Shown here one piece after another: positions 16,961 to 25,003 of a DNA stretch of 64,000 bases. Under the pieces are notes generated by a model, which saw nothing but the letters and a program-made list of their open reading frames with translations, did not search any database and was not told where the DNA came from. Each line of letters begins with the position of its first letter. The stretch's first letter is position 1. Position numbers and translations under genes: made by a program. Origin of the DNA: an uncultured Prevotellaceae bacterium (GTDB taxonomy: Bacteria > Bacteroidota > Bacteroidia > Bacteroidales > Bacteroidaceae). Location of the stretch: NCBI GenBank assembly GCA_900316975.1, contig ONFA01000002.1, forward strand, positions 1 through 64,000. The letters run 5' to 3'.

Positions 16961-18325
16961 ATGAAAAGAATAGCATATCTTTTTGCTGCAGCCGTTTGTT
17001 TTGTACTTTCTGGGTGTGGCATCTACAACAAATACCAATCTACAGCCGAAGTGCCAGCCGACGCCTACGGGACTAATGTCGTGAATACTGATGGTGTAGA
17101 ATTGGCAGAAATGTCTTGGCGTGAGTTCTTCACCGACCCTTTGCTTCAGCAACTCATTGACACTGCTTTGGTGCGCAACACCGATTTGAATTCTGCCCGC
17201 ATTGCAGTGGAGAAGTCGGAAGCATCGCTTCGTGCTGCCAAATGGGCCTATCTCCCCTCGCTTTATTTCTCACCTTCGGGTTCTTTGTCGAGTTTTGACA
17301 ACGGGCCAGTGTCGAAAGCCTACAATTTGCCTCTGCAACTGAGCATGGATCTGGATGTGTTTGGCTCCATCACCAGCCAGAAGCGCAGGTCGAAGGCCGT
17401 GTTGCTGCAAGCTCAGGCTCAAGAGGAGGCAATACGTGCCAACGTGATCTCATCCGTGGCCCAACACTACATTCTCTTGTTGGTGCTTGACCGTCAGATG
17501 GAGATTCTCACATCGACCGACAGTCTTTGGAATGCTTCGTTAGAAACCCAGAAGGCACTGTGGGAAAACGGCAAGTCTTATTCTACAGCAGTCAATCAAA
17601 TGGAGTCTTCTTATTTGAATGTGAAGGCTCAGTTGGTTGATACAAAGCGCAATATCCAACAAATTGAAAATGCACTTTGCCGTTTGCTTGCCATCACGCC
17701 TCAACACATCCAGCGCAAACAATGGGGAAGCTATGAACTGCCCCATCAGTTCAGCGTGGGTGTGCCAGCTGGACTGCTCACACGTCGCCCAGATGTGCGC
17801 ATGGCAGAACATGCGATGGAAGAAGCATTTTACAACACACAGGCAGCCCGCTCTGCTTTTTATCCTTCCATCACTTTGCAGGGAGAGTTGGGTTGGACGA
17901 ACAATGTCGGAAACATTGTAGATCCGGGCAAATTGCTCTGGAATGCAGTGGCTTCACTCACGCAGCCTATCTTTGCCCGTGGCAAACTTCTCGCTAACCT
18001 TAAGGTGAACAAACTCACCCAAGAGGATGTGCAGAACAAGTATGTGCAGACAGTCATCGACGCAGGAAACCAAGTGAACGAAGCGATGGCTGATTGCAAA
18101 GCAGCAAAGGAGAAAGACGTCCTCTACAAGCGGCAGGTGGCTGTGCTTAAAGATGCCTACGACGGCACTCATGAACTGATGGACAACGGCAAGGCCAGTT
18201 ACCTCGAGGTGCTCACCGCACAAGAGAGTCTGCTCAATGCTCAACTTAATGAAGCGATGAACCTCTATGATGGTTCTCAGGCTCTTATTGCATTATATAT
18301 AGCCCTTGGAGGAGGTTCCAAATAA
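16961..18325 (+). CDS. Outer membrane efflux channel, TolC/OprM (NodT) family lipoprotein
   Basis: 454 residues with signal peptide and lipobox LSGC (about 17-20). Two OEP repeats are visible: the first contains NTDLNSARIAVEKSEASLRAAKW, the second ends in SYLEVLTAQESLLNAQ. GVPAGLLTRRPDVRMAEHAM is the family's signature. Trimers form an outer-membrane barrel with a periplasmic tunnel for the RND pump encoded just upstream (27-bp gap). Last gene of the operon; hairpins follow at 18,350 and 18,407. Confidence 0.94.
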   Translation: MKRIAYLFAAAVCFVLSGCGIYNKYQSTAEVPADAYGTNVVNTDGVELAEMSWREFFTDPLLQQLIDTALVRNTDLNSARIAVEKSEASLRAAKWAYLPSLYFSPSGSLSSFDNGPVSKAYNLPLQLSMDLDVFGSITSQKRRSKAVLLQAQAQEEAIRANVISSVAQHYILLLVLDRQMEILTSTDSLWNASLETQKALWENGKSYSTAVNQMESSYLNVKAQLVDTKRNIQQIENALCRLLAITPQHIQRKQWGSYELPHQFSVGVPAGLLTRRPDVRMAEHAMEEAFYNTQAARSAFYPSITLQGELGWTNNVGNIVDPGKLLWNAVASLTQPIFARGKLLANLKVNKLTQEDVQNKYVQTVIDAGNQVNEAMADCKAAKEKDVLYKRQVAVLKDAYDGTHELMDNGKASYLEVLTAQESLLNAQLNEAMNLYDGSQALIALYIALGGGSK

Positions 18326-18349
18326 GTGTGTGAGGTAGCATGGCTTTTT

Positions 18350-18387
18350 AACCCCAATCATCATATCGCTAATGACCTATTGGGGTT
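18350..18387 (+). terminator. Hairpin after the efflux operon
   Basis: AACCCCAAT (18350-18358) pairs with ATTGGGGTT (18379-18387); loop of 20 nt, weak T-run. Probably the first termination point 25 bp after the TolC-like stop. Confidence 0.6.
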
Positions 18388-18406
18388 TAAGTAAGGGCAT
18401 TTTGAT

Positions 18407-18446
18407 GTGACCCCCAGAAGTTAGACAGAAAACTTCTGGGGGTCAC
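18407..18446. repeat. 16-bp palindrome resembling two IS3-family ends joined
   Basis: GTGACCCCCAGAAGTT and its exact complement are separated by 8 nt. The arm followed by AGACA is like the terminal repeat of IS3/IS150-group elements (TGACCCCCAAAAGTTAGACA type). No transposase lies nearby, so it is either a fossil of two IS ends or a minimal element now serving as a terminator. Confidence 0.65.
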
Positions 18447-18498
18447 TTCGTTTTGATACACTCTTTTTTGTTTTCTTGTTTCTTCCACACCCCCAAAA

Positions 18499-18517
18499 CC
18501 GACGTGGGGCACATCGG
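18499..18517. repeat. Solitary unit of the 19-nt palindrome family
   Basis: CCGACGTGGGGCACATCGG preceded by CCCCAAAA, almost identical to the units at 52,377-52,441 (also preceded by CCCAAAA), and followed by AAGGCTATGGAAGC as at the 11.9-kb element. No further units at +/-23 nt. It lies between convergent operons. Confidence 0.8.
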
Positions 18518-18595
18518 TTTTAAGGCTATGGAAGCGTTGTGGCGAAAACTGAATGTCGTCGCACACGCAGTCGGCAATTACTCCTCAGATTAAAT

Positions 18596-18639
18596 ATATC
18601 CCCTACTTTCTCCCTCTTGGGGGAGGAGGTAGGGGATAT
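18596..18639. terminator. Bidirectional terminator between convergent operons
   Basis: ATATCCCCTAC (18596-18606) pairs with GTAGGGGATAT (18629-18639), with further pairing inside. T-runs lie on both sides. It follows the DUF5606 stop by 8 bp on the minus strand, so it ends the nusB operon. Confidence 0.85.
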
Positions 18640-18647
18640 TTTCATTT

Positions 18648-19073
18648 CTACTCTTCAGTGGCAGTCTCCTCGTCCTTGCTTTCAAACTCGGTGATGCCGT
18701 CGGCAGTGAGAATATTATACCACGAGAGGACTTTACGCATGTCGGAAACACGCACACGGTCGGTGTCGTAGTTAGGGAGCACCTTGGTGAAGAAGGCGAT
18801 GATGTCGTCCTGCGAGGCCTTTTTGGGAGAGAGGTCGAGGGGCTTGTCGCCATAGTTCGTTTTGACAGACTCAAAAACGGAAGCGAGAGATACTTCGCTG
18901 TCGTCGTTGGTGTAGATGGAAATGTCGCCAAGAGACACGACACGGTCAGCACCGAAAGCGGGAATGCGCTTTTTTTGTGCATCGACAGTTTCGACGATGA
19001 GGCTCTTGTTGCCTCGTGAGATGAGCTTATAAAGCCCTGGTTTGCCAGAGATGGCGAGAATTTTCTTGATCAT
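18648..19073 (-). CDS. DUF5606 family protein
   Basis: 141 residues, soluble, acidic C-terminus. The opening ILAISGKPGLYKLISRGNKSLIVE and the DKPLDLSPKKASQDDIIAFF segment match what I remember of DUF5606, a Bacteroidetes-restricted family of unknown function. The N-terminal part looks like a small beta barrel of the kind found in RNA or protein binding domains; the C-terminal part is helical. Last gene of the nusB-yajC-ybbR-coaE operon, an arrangement common in the order, hinting at a role near translation or envelope housekeeping. Confidence 0.8.
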   Translation of the reverse strand: MIKKILAISGKPGLYKLISRGNKSLIVETVDAQKKRIPAFGADRVVSLGDISIYTNDDSEVSLASVFESVKTNYGDKPLDLSPKKASQDDIIAFFTKVLPNYDTDRVRVSDMRKVLSWYNILTADGITEFESKDEETATEE

Positions 19074-19095
19074 CGTTTATTTACTATTAAATTAT

Positions 19096-19701
19096 TTATC
19101 GTTTACAATTTGTTTTTTGCTGTTTATTTTCAATTGTCTTCAGTAATTGGTCGAGTTGCTGGTCGAGGTCTGTGGTGCCGTCGTTGAGGATAGTGTAGTC
19201 TGCACGGAGTCGTTTTTCTTCCTCGTCCATCTGCTGTGCCATGCGCGCTTCGATTTGCTCAGAGGTGGCTTGGTCTCGTTTCATGGCTCGCTGCAGGCGG
19301 ATGCTTCTGGGTGCATCAACAAGCACAGTGACATCGACGGTGTCTTGAAAGCCTGCCTCGAAGAGGATGGCACTTTCTTGCACCACGATGGGGGCATCTT
19401 GCTGTTGTGTCCATTCAGCGAAGTCCTGTTTTACCTCTGGATGGACAATGCGGTTCACTTGGGCAGCATGGTTGCTATTGGCAAAGAGGAACTGCGCAAT
19501 GGCAGGCTTGTTGAGCTGTTGCCCATTGTAAGCACCGTTGCCGATCAGTTGGCAGAGTTGCTCTCTGATGGTAGGACTTTCCTGCATGAGTCGCTTTGCC
19601 TCGTCGTCGCAGTGATAGACGGGAATGCCGCGCTGCTTGAGCCGCTGGCAGATGTAGGTCTTGCCGCTGCCGATACCTCCTGTGATGCCGATGCGTATCA
19701 T
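19096..19701 (-). CDS. coaE: Dephospho-CoA kinase
   Basis: 201 residues from the ATG at 19,699-19,701. A longer reading frame exists upstream, but the P-loop GITGGIGSGKT must start the protein, and this ATG overlaps the ybbR stop as ATGA. HCDDEAKRLMQ and the lid region QRAMKRDQATSEQIEARMAQQ are typical. The enzyme phosphorylates the 3'-OH of dephospho-CoA in the last step of coenzyme A synthesis. Coupled translationally to ybbR. Confidence 0.95.
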   Translation of the reverse strand: MIRIGITGGIGSGKTYICQRLKQRGIPVYHCDDEAKRLMQESPTIREQLCQLIGNGAYNGQQLNKPAIAQFLFANSNHAAQVNRIVHPEVKQDFAEWTQQQDAPIVVQESAILFEAGFQDTVDVTVLVDAPRSIRLQRAMKRDQATSEQIEARMAQQMDEEEKRLRADYTILNDGTTDLDQQLDQLLKTIENKQQKTNCKR

Positions 19702-20678
19702 TCGGTGGTTTGTTCTATGATGTATTCGACAGTCTCGGGATTGATGCGCAAATTGCGGATGCTCGTTGGTTTTTGACGGACATGGATGCGGCATCGCTTG
19801 GAGTCAGTCTGGAGTTCTTTATAGTCGATGGCGAGGAGAAAATCCTCGGGAGTGATTTCATCGTAGAGGGTAGAACTGACAAGGAAAGTGACGCTGACCT
19901 TGAGCGGGAAGGTGCGTATGAGTTTGTTGCGAGGAACGTTTTCGCTATAGACAGGTGCCTGCAGGGTCTTGTCGGTGAAGATGTCAATGCAGATGTTGAC
20001 ATCGACGGAGTCGGGAATGGCTTTGGCGCCGCGTGGCACCAGAAGGGCAAGGCGTGTCTGAAGTGTGTCCTCAAGGTCTGTGTAGGTGACGTTTTCTGTC
20101 TTGATGTGGGTGATGCCGCCGAAAATGTGTTTCGGAGCGTAAATGTCCACGGAGTCGGGCATAATGGCTGTGCCACATTGATAACGTCCAGATGTGGTGC
20201 TGACACGCCCATTGAAGATGACGGGCACACGTTTGTGCTGGCCATTGGAGTAGTAGGTCTCAATCTTGCTGGGGGTGGTCGATTTGAAAGTCATGCCTTG
20301 AGGTTTCTTGCGCATGACTGCACGTCGAATCGTGTTGGCATCGATAACAATCTTGCCTGACTTCTGGTTGATATCCTTGAAGTTGATGGTTACTTCGTGG
20401 TCGTCATTGCGCATGAACTTATAGTAGAAAGCATTCCATCCTTTGCTGGTGTAACTGACGTTGATTTCGGAAGGCATGTTGCTGGTATAGACCACATCCT
20501 TGGGGAGGTCCTCGATGCGGAGCCGATAGGTGAGGGTGACTTCAGTGGTTTCCTTGATGGACTGCATGAACCAGAAAATGATGGAGATGCATAGAAAGAT
20601 AAGGAACACAAGGAAATTGCGGTTGAACTTTATCAATCGCAATCTCCTGAATATTACTTTCGTGAAGTTGGTCAGCAT
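19698..20678 (-). CDS. ybbR: YbbR-like domain protein
   Basis: 326 residues: one N-terminal membrane anchor (about 18-40) and three to four YbbR-type beta repeats outside the membrane, e.g. TYRLRIEDLPKDVVYTSNMP. In Firmicutes the homologue (CdaR) controls the c-di-AMP cyclase; no cyclase gene is adjacent here, so that role is not shown. It overlaps coaE by 4 bp. Confidence 0.85.
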   Translation of the reverse strand: MLTNFTKVIFRRLRLIKFNRNFLVFLIFLCISIIFWFMQSIKETTEVTLTYRLRIEDLPKDVVYTSNMPSEINVSYTSKGWNAFYYKFMRNDDHEVTINFKDINQKSGKIVIDANTIRRAVMRKKPQGMTFKSTTPSKIETYYSNGQHKRVPVIFNGRVSTTSGRYQCGTAIMPDSVDIYAPKHIFGGITHIKTENVTYTDLEDTLQTRLALLVPRGAKAIPDSVDVNICIDIFTDKTLQAPVYSENVPRNKLIRTFPLKVSVTFLVSSTLYDEITPEDFLLAIDYKELQTDSKRCRIHVRQKPTSIRNLRINPETVEYIIEQTTE

Positions 20679-20728
20679 CGGTTGGATGGTAGAATGTCAA
20701 ATGTGCGTTGTGGTATCTTAAATGACAT

Positions 20729-21049
20729 TTACTGCTGTTGCTGCTGACTGCCTTCAGCATAGACATAGTTGCGGTCAATCTGTACGGTGACCCCTTTGGC
20801 AATCTCGATGGTGAGGTATGGTTCGCCCTCGTTGAGCGATTTGACGGTGCCATGTACACCACTGGCGGTGATGACCTTGCTGCCAATGGCAAGGCTCTTA
20901 CGGAAGTTCTCGATTTCTTTCTGACGTTTGCGCTGAGGCTTAATCATGAAAAAATAGACAATGGCGAACATGGCAACAATCATGATGATCATGCTCCAGT
21001 CGAAACCGCCTTTTGTAGCACCTTGTGCTGCTTGAATGAGTGTGAACAT
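20729..21049 (-). CDS. yajC: Preprotein translocase accessory subunit YajC
   Basis: 106 residues, one membrane helix (MIIMIVAMFAIVYFFMI) followed by PQRKRQKEIENFRKSLAIGSKVITASGVHGTV-type sequence, the family hallmark. YajC associates with SecDF-YidC around the Sec channel. Second gene of the nusB operon; the C-terminus ends in a run of Gln. Confidence 0.95.
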   Translation of the reverse strand: MFTLIQAAQGATKGGFDWSMIIMIVAMFAIVYFFMIKPQRKRQKEIENFRKSLAIGSKVITASGVHGTVKSLNEGEPYLTIEIAKGVTVQIDRNYVYAEGSQQQQQ

Positions 21050-21087
21050 AGTTTGTTTACAGTTTTTACGTTATATATTATAATGTG

Positions 21088-22014
21088 TTATGCTTTGGTG
21101 AGTCTGTTCTCCTTCTTGAGTTTCTTTGCCACTGCATCAATGATGCCGTTGACATAACTGCCACTCTTTGGGGTGCTGTACCACTTGGCAATCTCCACGT
21201 ATTCGTTGATGGTGACAGAAACGGGAATCTGTGGGAAACTGAGCAATTCTGCCATTGCAATCTGCATGATGATGACATCCATGTAGGCAAGGCGGTTGAA
21301 CTCCCAGTTCTTGATGCTCTGGCTGATGAGGGTGCGGTAGTACTCATCATTCATGATGGTGCGACGGAACAGACGAATGGCGAACTCTTGGTCCTCGATG
21401 TCCTTGTATTCGGGCACGAGTTCCTGGTTGGCTCCATTGACGGGGTCGAATCGCTTGATGGTCTTGAGCACGAAGGTGTCAACCACTTCGCGGTCATCGT
21501 TCCAATAGAGACTCTGCTCCTCGAGGATGTCGTCAATACGTTCATCCTTCATGATGATGTTCTTGTAGAGTTTGCGCCACAGTTCGCGATCATCGGCATA
21601 GGTCACCTTTTCCAATGCCATATATTCTGTATAGTATTCGCTTTGGATGATGTCTGTATAGAGTTTCTTGATGTAATCGATGTCGTTGCTCCACGATTTC
21701 TTCTTCGTGTCAACAAATTCTTGCAATTGCTTGTTTTTTTCCAGTTGAGCAGCAAACTGATTGTCTGCAAATCGGTGGCTGACGACCTCGTCGATATGTC
21801 CAACTCGGTTGAGTTGCTCCTTACGTTCCACTTCCTCAAAGGCATAGCGGGACACGCTCACAATAAGCAGGAGCATATAATTGTAAAGGTCATACGCTTT
21901 GGAGAGACTGAAGAGGAGTTCTTTCTCAGCAATGTCAATGTTTTTGCTACCATTCTGGTAGAATGCATAAATAAGCTGTACTATTTTCAGACGGATAAGT
22001 GTGCGGTTGATCAT
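21088..22014 (-). CDS. nusB: Transcription antitermination protein NusB, long form
   Basis: 308 residues, twice the length of E. coli NusB. The conserved NusB fold is C-terminal (about 200-300: LISQSIKNWEFNRLAYMDVIIMQIAMAELLSFPQIPVSVTINEYVEIAKWY). The N-terminal half (INRTLIRLKIVQLIYAFYQN start, then a charged helical region) is the extra domain usual in Bacteroidetes. NusB with S10 binds boxA in rRNA leaders. First gene of its operon; the promoter element is at 22,111. Confidence 0.9.
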   Translation of the reverse strand: MINRTLIRLKIVQLIYAFYQNGSKNIDIAEKELLFSLSKAYDLYNYMLLLIVSVSRYAFEEVERKEQLNRVGHIDEVVSHRFADNQFAAQLEKNKQLQEFVDTKKKSWSNDIDYIKKLYTDIIQSEYYTEYMALEKVTYADDRELWRKLYKNIIMKDERIDDILEEQSLYWNDDREVVDTFVLKTIKRFDPVNGANQELVPEYKDIEDQEFAIRLFRRTIMNDEYYRTLISQSIKNWEFNRLAYMDVIIMQIAMAELLSFPQIPVSVTINEYVEIAKWYSTPKSGSYVNGIIDAVAKKLKKENRLTKA

Positions 22015-22110
22015 AAGCCAAAAACTCTTTTTTGTGTGTGTTCTTTTGTATAGGTGAAAGACCGTGTGTCTTCTTTCCCTTATTTTTTATTTGTAAAAAC
22101 AATTTGTGTG

Positions 22111-22118
22111 CAAATTTA
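22111..22118 (-). promoter_or_regulatory. -7 element for the nusB operon
   Basis: TAAATTTG on the minus strand, about 97 bp before the nusB ATG. The 248-bp gap to the PUR gene is very A+T rich; no exact TAnnTTTG was found for the plus-strand gene. Confidence 0.5.
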
Positions 22119-22262
22119 GGGATTTTCTTTGAAAAAAAAGGCTTTTTTGAAAGAATGATTGCACGAAAATGAAAAAAACAGTCTAAAATCTTGTGTAAAC
22201 GAAAAAAAAGTAACAATTTTGTAGCAAATTTAAGTTTCAAAATTTATAAAAACAAAGATATT

Positions 22263-22670
22263 ATGGGTGATACAGACAAAGACTTGGTTTATTCCGAGAG
22301 TATCAAGGCGGGCAAGCGCATCTATTATTTTGATGTGAAGCAGAGCAGAAATGGCGATCGTTACATTGCCATTACGGAGAGTAAGAAAATCAATGAGGGT
22401 ACGATGGATAATCCTCGTTTCGTGTTTGAGAAGCATAAACTGTTCCTCTATAAAGAGGACTACGAGAAGTTTGTTGATGCATTGATGAAGACATTAGATG
22501 TGGCAAAAGGCAATGCACCTGCTGTGGCTTCTGCGACAGAAAATTCAGAGTCTGCTGCTCCTGTGGCATCTGCTCAGGCCGAAGTTGAAACCGATGCATC
22601 TGTAGATGAAGAAGCCGAAGATAAAGCAGAGAAGAAGAGTTTCCTTGACAAGGTGAAGGACATTTTCTGA
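22263..22670 (+). CDS. PUR-family DNA/RNA-binding protein (DUF3276)
   Basis: 135 residues from ATG 22,263. Residues 8-80 form one PUR repeat (SESIKAGKRIYYFDVKQSRNGDRYIAITESKK, then FVFEKHKLFLYKEDYEKFVDAL); bacterial PUR proteins bind single-stranded nucleic acid as dimers of this fold. The rest is a disordered Ala/Glu/Ser-rich tail ending in a basic-hydrophobic SFLDKVKDIF. Single-gene unit facing away from nusB. Confidence 0.85.
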   Translation: MGDTDKDLVYSESIKAGKRIYYFDVKQSRNGDRYIAITESKKINEGTMDNPRFVFEKHKLFLYKEDYEKFVDALMKTLDVAKGNAPAVASATENSESAAPVASAQAEVETDASVDEEAEDKAEKKSFLDKVKDIF

Positions 22671-22753
22671 TAGATGGAAGTGCCAGAATGACACTTTGTG
22701 TGAGGAGATAAATCTCAAATCATAAGGAAAATAAGAAAATTCAGAGGAAAACT

Positions 22754-22784
22754 TTTGTCAATTTCGGCAAAAGTCGTACCTTTG
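22754..22784 (+). promoter_or_regulatory. Promoter of rplY (-33 TTTG, -7 TACCTTTG)
   Basis: TTTG at 22754-22757 and TACCTTTG at 22777-22784 with a 19-bp spacer: both halves of the Bacteroidetes consensus. Confidence 0.8.
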
Positions 22785-22787
22785 TGC

Positions 22788-22914
22788 CGCTTTTTTGGGC
22801 AACACATTAGCCCTCCTCCCTAAATGGAGGGTTTTCGTGTGATGGCGAATTAAGCGCAATAGTGGGGTTTTCTCCCCCGAAAGACTTAATTTATAGTAAC
22901 ACAAAACTAAAAAA
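22788..22914 (+). promoter_or_regulatory. Structured leader of rplY (candidate autoregulatory RNA)
   Basis: About 127 nt of untranslated leader. One stem pairs CCCTCC (22811-22816) with GGAGGG (22826-22831) and runs into TTTT; a second is GGGG TTTTCT CCCC (22864-22877). The first could act as an attenuator. Ribosomal protein leaders often bind their own product; that is the inference here. Confidence 0.45.
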
Positions 22915-23517
22915 ATGAAAGAAATTACAATCAATGCACAGGCTCGTACAGAGTATGGCAAGAAGGCAAGTCGTGACCTTCGTCGTGCTGGTCAGATTCC
23001 AGCAGTGTTTTATGGAGTAGAGAAGGGCGAGAACGGTCTTCCTGTAGCAAAGTCAATCCAGATTTCGGAGAAGGAATTGGCTAAACTTCTTTACACTCCT
23101 AATGTTTACATCGTAAATCTCGTGGTTGACGGAAAGTCAGTCAAGGCTATCTTGAAAGACCTGCAGTGCGATTTCGTAACTGACCGCCCTGTTCACGTTG
23201 ACTTCTACCAGATTACAGAGGACAAGCCTGTGGTGTTTGAGATTCCAGTGAAACTCAATGGTCTTGCTGAAGGCGTACGTGCCGGTGGTAAACTCACACT
23301 CAATGTGCGTAAGTTGGCTGTTAAGGCTCTCTACACTCAGTTCCCAGACACACTTGACATTGATGTGACAAACCTTGGTCTTGGCAAGGCAATGAAGGTG
23401 GCAGAACTCTCTTACGAGGGACTCGAAATTATTACTTCAAAAGAAGTGGTTGTTTGTGCTGTCCGTATGACTCGAGCCGCTCGTGCTGCTGCTGCCGAGG
23501 CAGAGTCTGCTGAGTAA
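22915..23517 (+). CDS. rplY: 50S ribosomal protein L25 (Ctc type)
   Basis: 200 residues, the long TL5/Ctc form: N-terminal 5S rRNA-binding domain (ARTEYGKKASRDLRRAGQIPAVFYG) and a C-terminal beta domain (FEIPVKLNGLAEGVRAGGKL). The tail is Ala/Glu rich. It sits alone behind a strong promoter and a structured leader. Confidence 0.96.
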   Translation: MKEITINAQARTEYGKKASRDLRRAGQIPAVFYGVEKGENGLPVAKSIQISEKELAKLLYTPNVYIVNLVVDGKSVKAILKDLQCDFVTDRPVHVDFYQITEDKPVVFEIPVKLNGLAEGVRAGGKLTLNVRKLAVKALYTQFPDTLDIDVTNLGLGKAMKVAELSYEGLEIITSKEVVVCAVRMTRAARAAAAEAESAE

Positions 23518-23675
23518 TGTCATCAGGAGTGTGTGTTATCACACAGAAAAACGGAATGAGAGTGTATCGGTGTCCATGCAGGGCTTGCGGTACACTTTCT
23601 TTATATATCTATATCTAAAGTATGTGGTTGTTTGATTTGTTTCAGAAGAAAGGGACTGAAACACATGATGAATAT

Positions 23676-24239
23676 ATGAAATACTTGATTGTTGGACTTG
23701 GGAACATTGGTGACGAATATGTGGGTACACGCCATAACGTCGGTTTCCGGGCCGTGGATGCCTTTGCCCAAAAGCAAGGTGCTGAGTGGGCTGACAAACG
23801 CTATGGAGCCATAGCAAGAACCCGTGTAAAGAATACAGAACTCATCTTACTCAAGCCGTCGACCTATATGAACCTTTCGGGGCAGGCGGTGCGTTATTGG
23901 GCACAGCAGGAGAAAATTCCTGTAGAACATTTGCTTGTCATTGTTGATGACCTCAGTCTGCCTGTCGGTAAGATTCGTATGCGAGGAAGTGGTAGCGATG
24001 GTGGACATAACGGATTGAAAAACATTGCCTCATGTATGATGACCCAGAATTATCCTCGCATCAAATTCGGCATTGGCAATGAATTTCCTAAAGGCACACA
24101 GGTCGATTTTGTGTTGGGTCAGTTCAGCGATGAAGACAATAGAATCATCGACGAGAAACTGGATTATGTGGGTGAGATGATTAAGAGCTTCTGTCTGCAA
24201 GGTCTCGACCGCACGATGAACCAATACAATAAGAAGTAG
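23676..24239 (+). CDS. pth: Peptidyl-tRNA hydrolase
   Basis: 187 residues from the ATG at 23,676, chosen because [10 protein letters not shown] is the standard start; an in-frame ATG at 23,622 would add 18 residues unlike the family. Catalytic and binding residues are present: Asn in GLGNIGDEY, His in GTRHNVGF, Asp in [12 protein letters not shown], and GGHNGLKNI. It frees peptides from stalled peptidyl-tRNA. The rplY-pth-hslR order makes a translation-related cluster. Confidence 0.95.
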   Translation: MKYLIVGLGNIGDEYVGTRHNVGFRAVDAFAQKQGAEWADKRYGAIARTRVKNTELILLKPSTYMNLSGQAVRYWAQQEKIPVEHLLVIVDDLSLPVGKIRMRGSGSDGGHNGLKNIASCMMTQNYPRIKFGIGNEFPKGTQVDFVLGQFSDEDNRIIDEKLDYVGEMIKSFCLQGLDRTMNQYNKK

Positions 24240-24286
24240 TGACTGTTCAATTGTAAATTGTAAACTGTCTAATTGTACATAAGATT

Positions 24287-24730
24287 GTGGAAGCAAGATT
24301 GGATAAATGGCTTTGGGCAGCACGTATCTTCAAGACGCGCTCTATTGCTGCTGATGCCTGCAAGAACGGACGTGTCACCATCGGAGGCGTGAAACAGAAA
24401 GCCTCCAAGATGATCAAGGAAGGGGATATCATTGAGGTGCGCAAGCCTCCCATTACTTATTCCTTTAAGGTCCTTAAAGCCATCCAGAACCGTGTGGGAG
24501 CCAAACTCGTGCCTGAAGTGTTGGAAAACGTCACAGCCAAAGAGCAAATAGAGCTCTTGGAGATGAACCGAATCGGCGGCTTCATCGGCAGAGCAAGGGG
24601 TACAGGGCGTCCCACCAAGAAGGAACGTCGCGAACTTGATGATTTCATTCAACCCGCTTTCTTTGGTGATTTCGACTTTGATCTGGATGATGAGGATGAC
24701 GAGTTTGAGTTCGGTGACGAAGACCTATAA
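24287..24730 (+). CDS. hslR: S4-domain RNA-binding protein, HslR/Hsp15 type, with acidic tail
   Basis: 147 residues from a GTG start at 24,287, which places RLDKWLWAARIFKTRSIAAD at the N-terminus as in Hsp15. The S4 domain continues through NGRVTIGGVKQKASKMIKEGDIIEV. In E. coli the protein rescues 50S subunits carrying nascent chains. The C-terminus differs: the last 25 residues are almost all Asp, Glu and Phe. It lies 47 bp after pth. Confidence 0.88.
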   Translation: MEARLDKWLWAARIFKTRSIAADACKNGRVTIGGVKQKASKMIKEGDIIEVRKPPITYSFKVLKAIQNRVGAKLVPEVLENVTAKEQIELLEMNRIGGFIGRARGTGRPTKKERRELDDFIQPAFFGDFDFDLDDEDDEFEFGDEDL

Positions 24731-24910
24731 TCCCGAATCGTTCATTAGACTGTTTATGTGCTGACAAACTTTCTTTTTGTCATCTGTTTCATCGCTTTTC
24801 AGTTACAATGGAACCCCATTGCACCTTCAAAGCGTCAAATCATCTGCTCAAAAATAGAAGTTGCCATCATTAAAACGCTAATGACCGACTCGGGATAATC
24901 AGTAATGTTG

Positions 24911-24983
24911 AAAAGTGTACCCCTCGGGTACGGCCAGCCATACCCTTCGGGTACGATGTGCTGTACCCGAGGGGTACACTTTT
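24911..24983. terminator. Bidirectional terminator made of three 15-nt palindromes at 23-nt period
   Basis: Palindromes begin at 24917 (GTACCCCTCGGGTAC), 24940 and 24963, each exactly 23 nt apart. Units 1 and 3 are exact reverse complements, giving a 21-bp perfect stem with AAAA/TTTT ends (24911-24931 with 24963-24983) around unit 2. It separates the convergent hslR and pepT genes. The spacing equals that of the arrays at 11.9 and 52.4 kb despite a different sequence. Confidence 0.9.
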
Positions 24984-25003
24984 TTATTAACCGCAGGTCT
25001 CCG

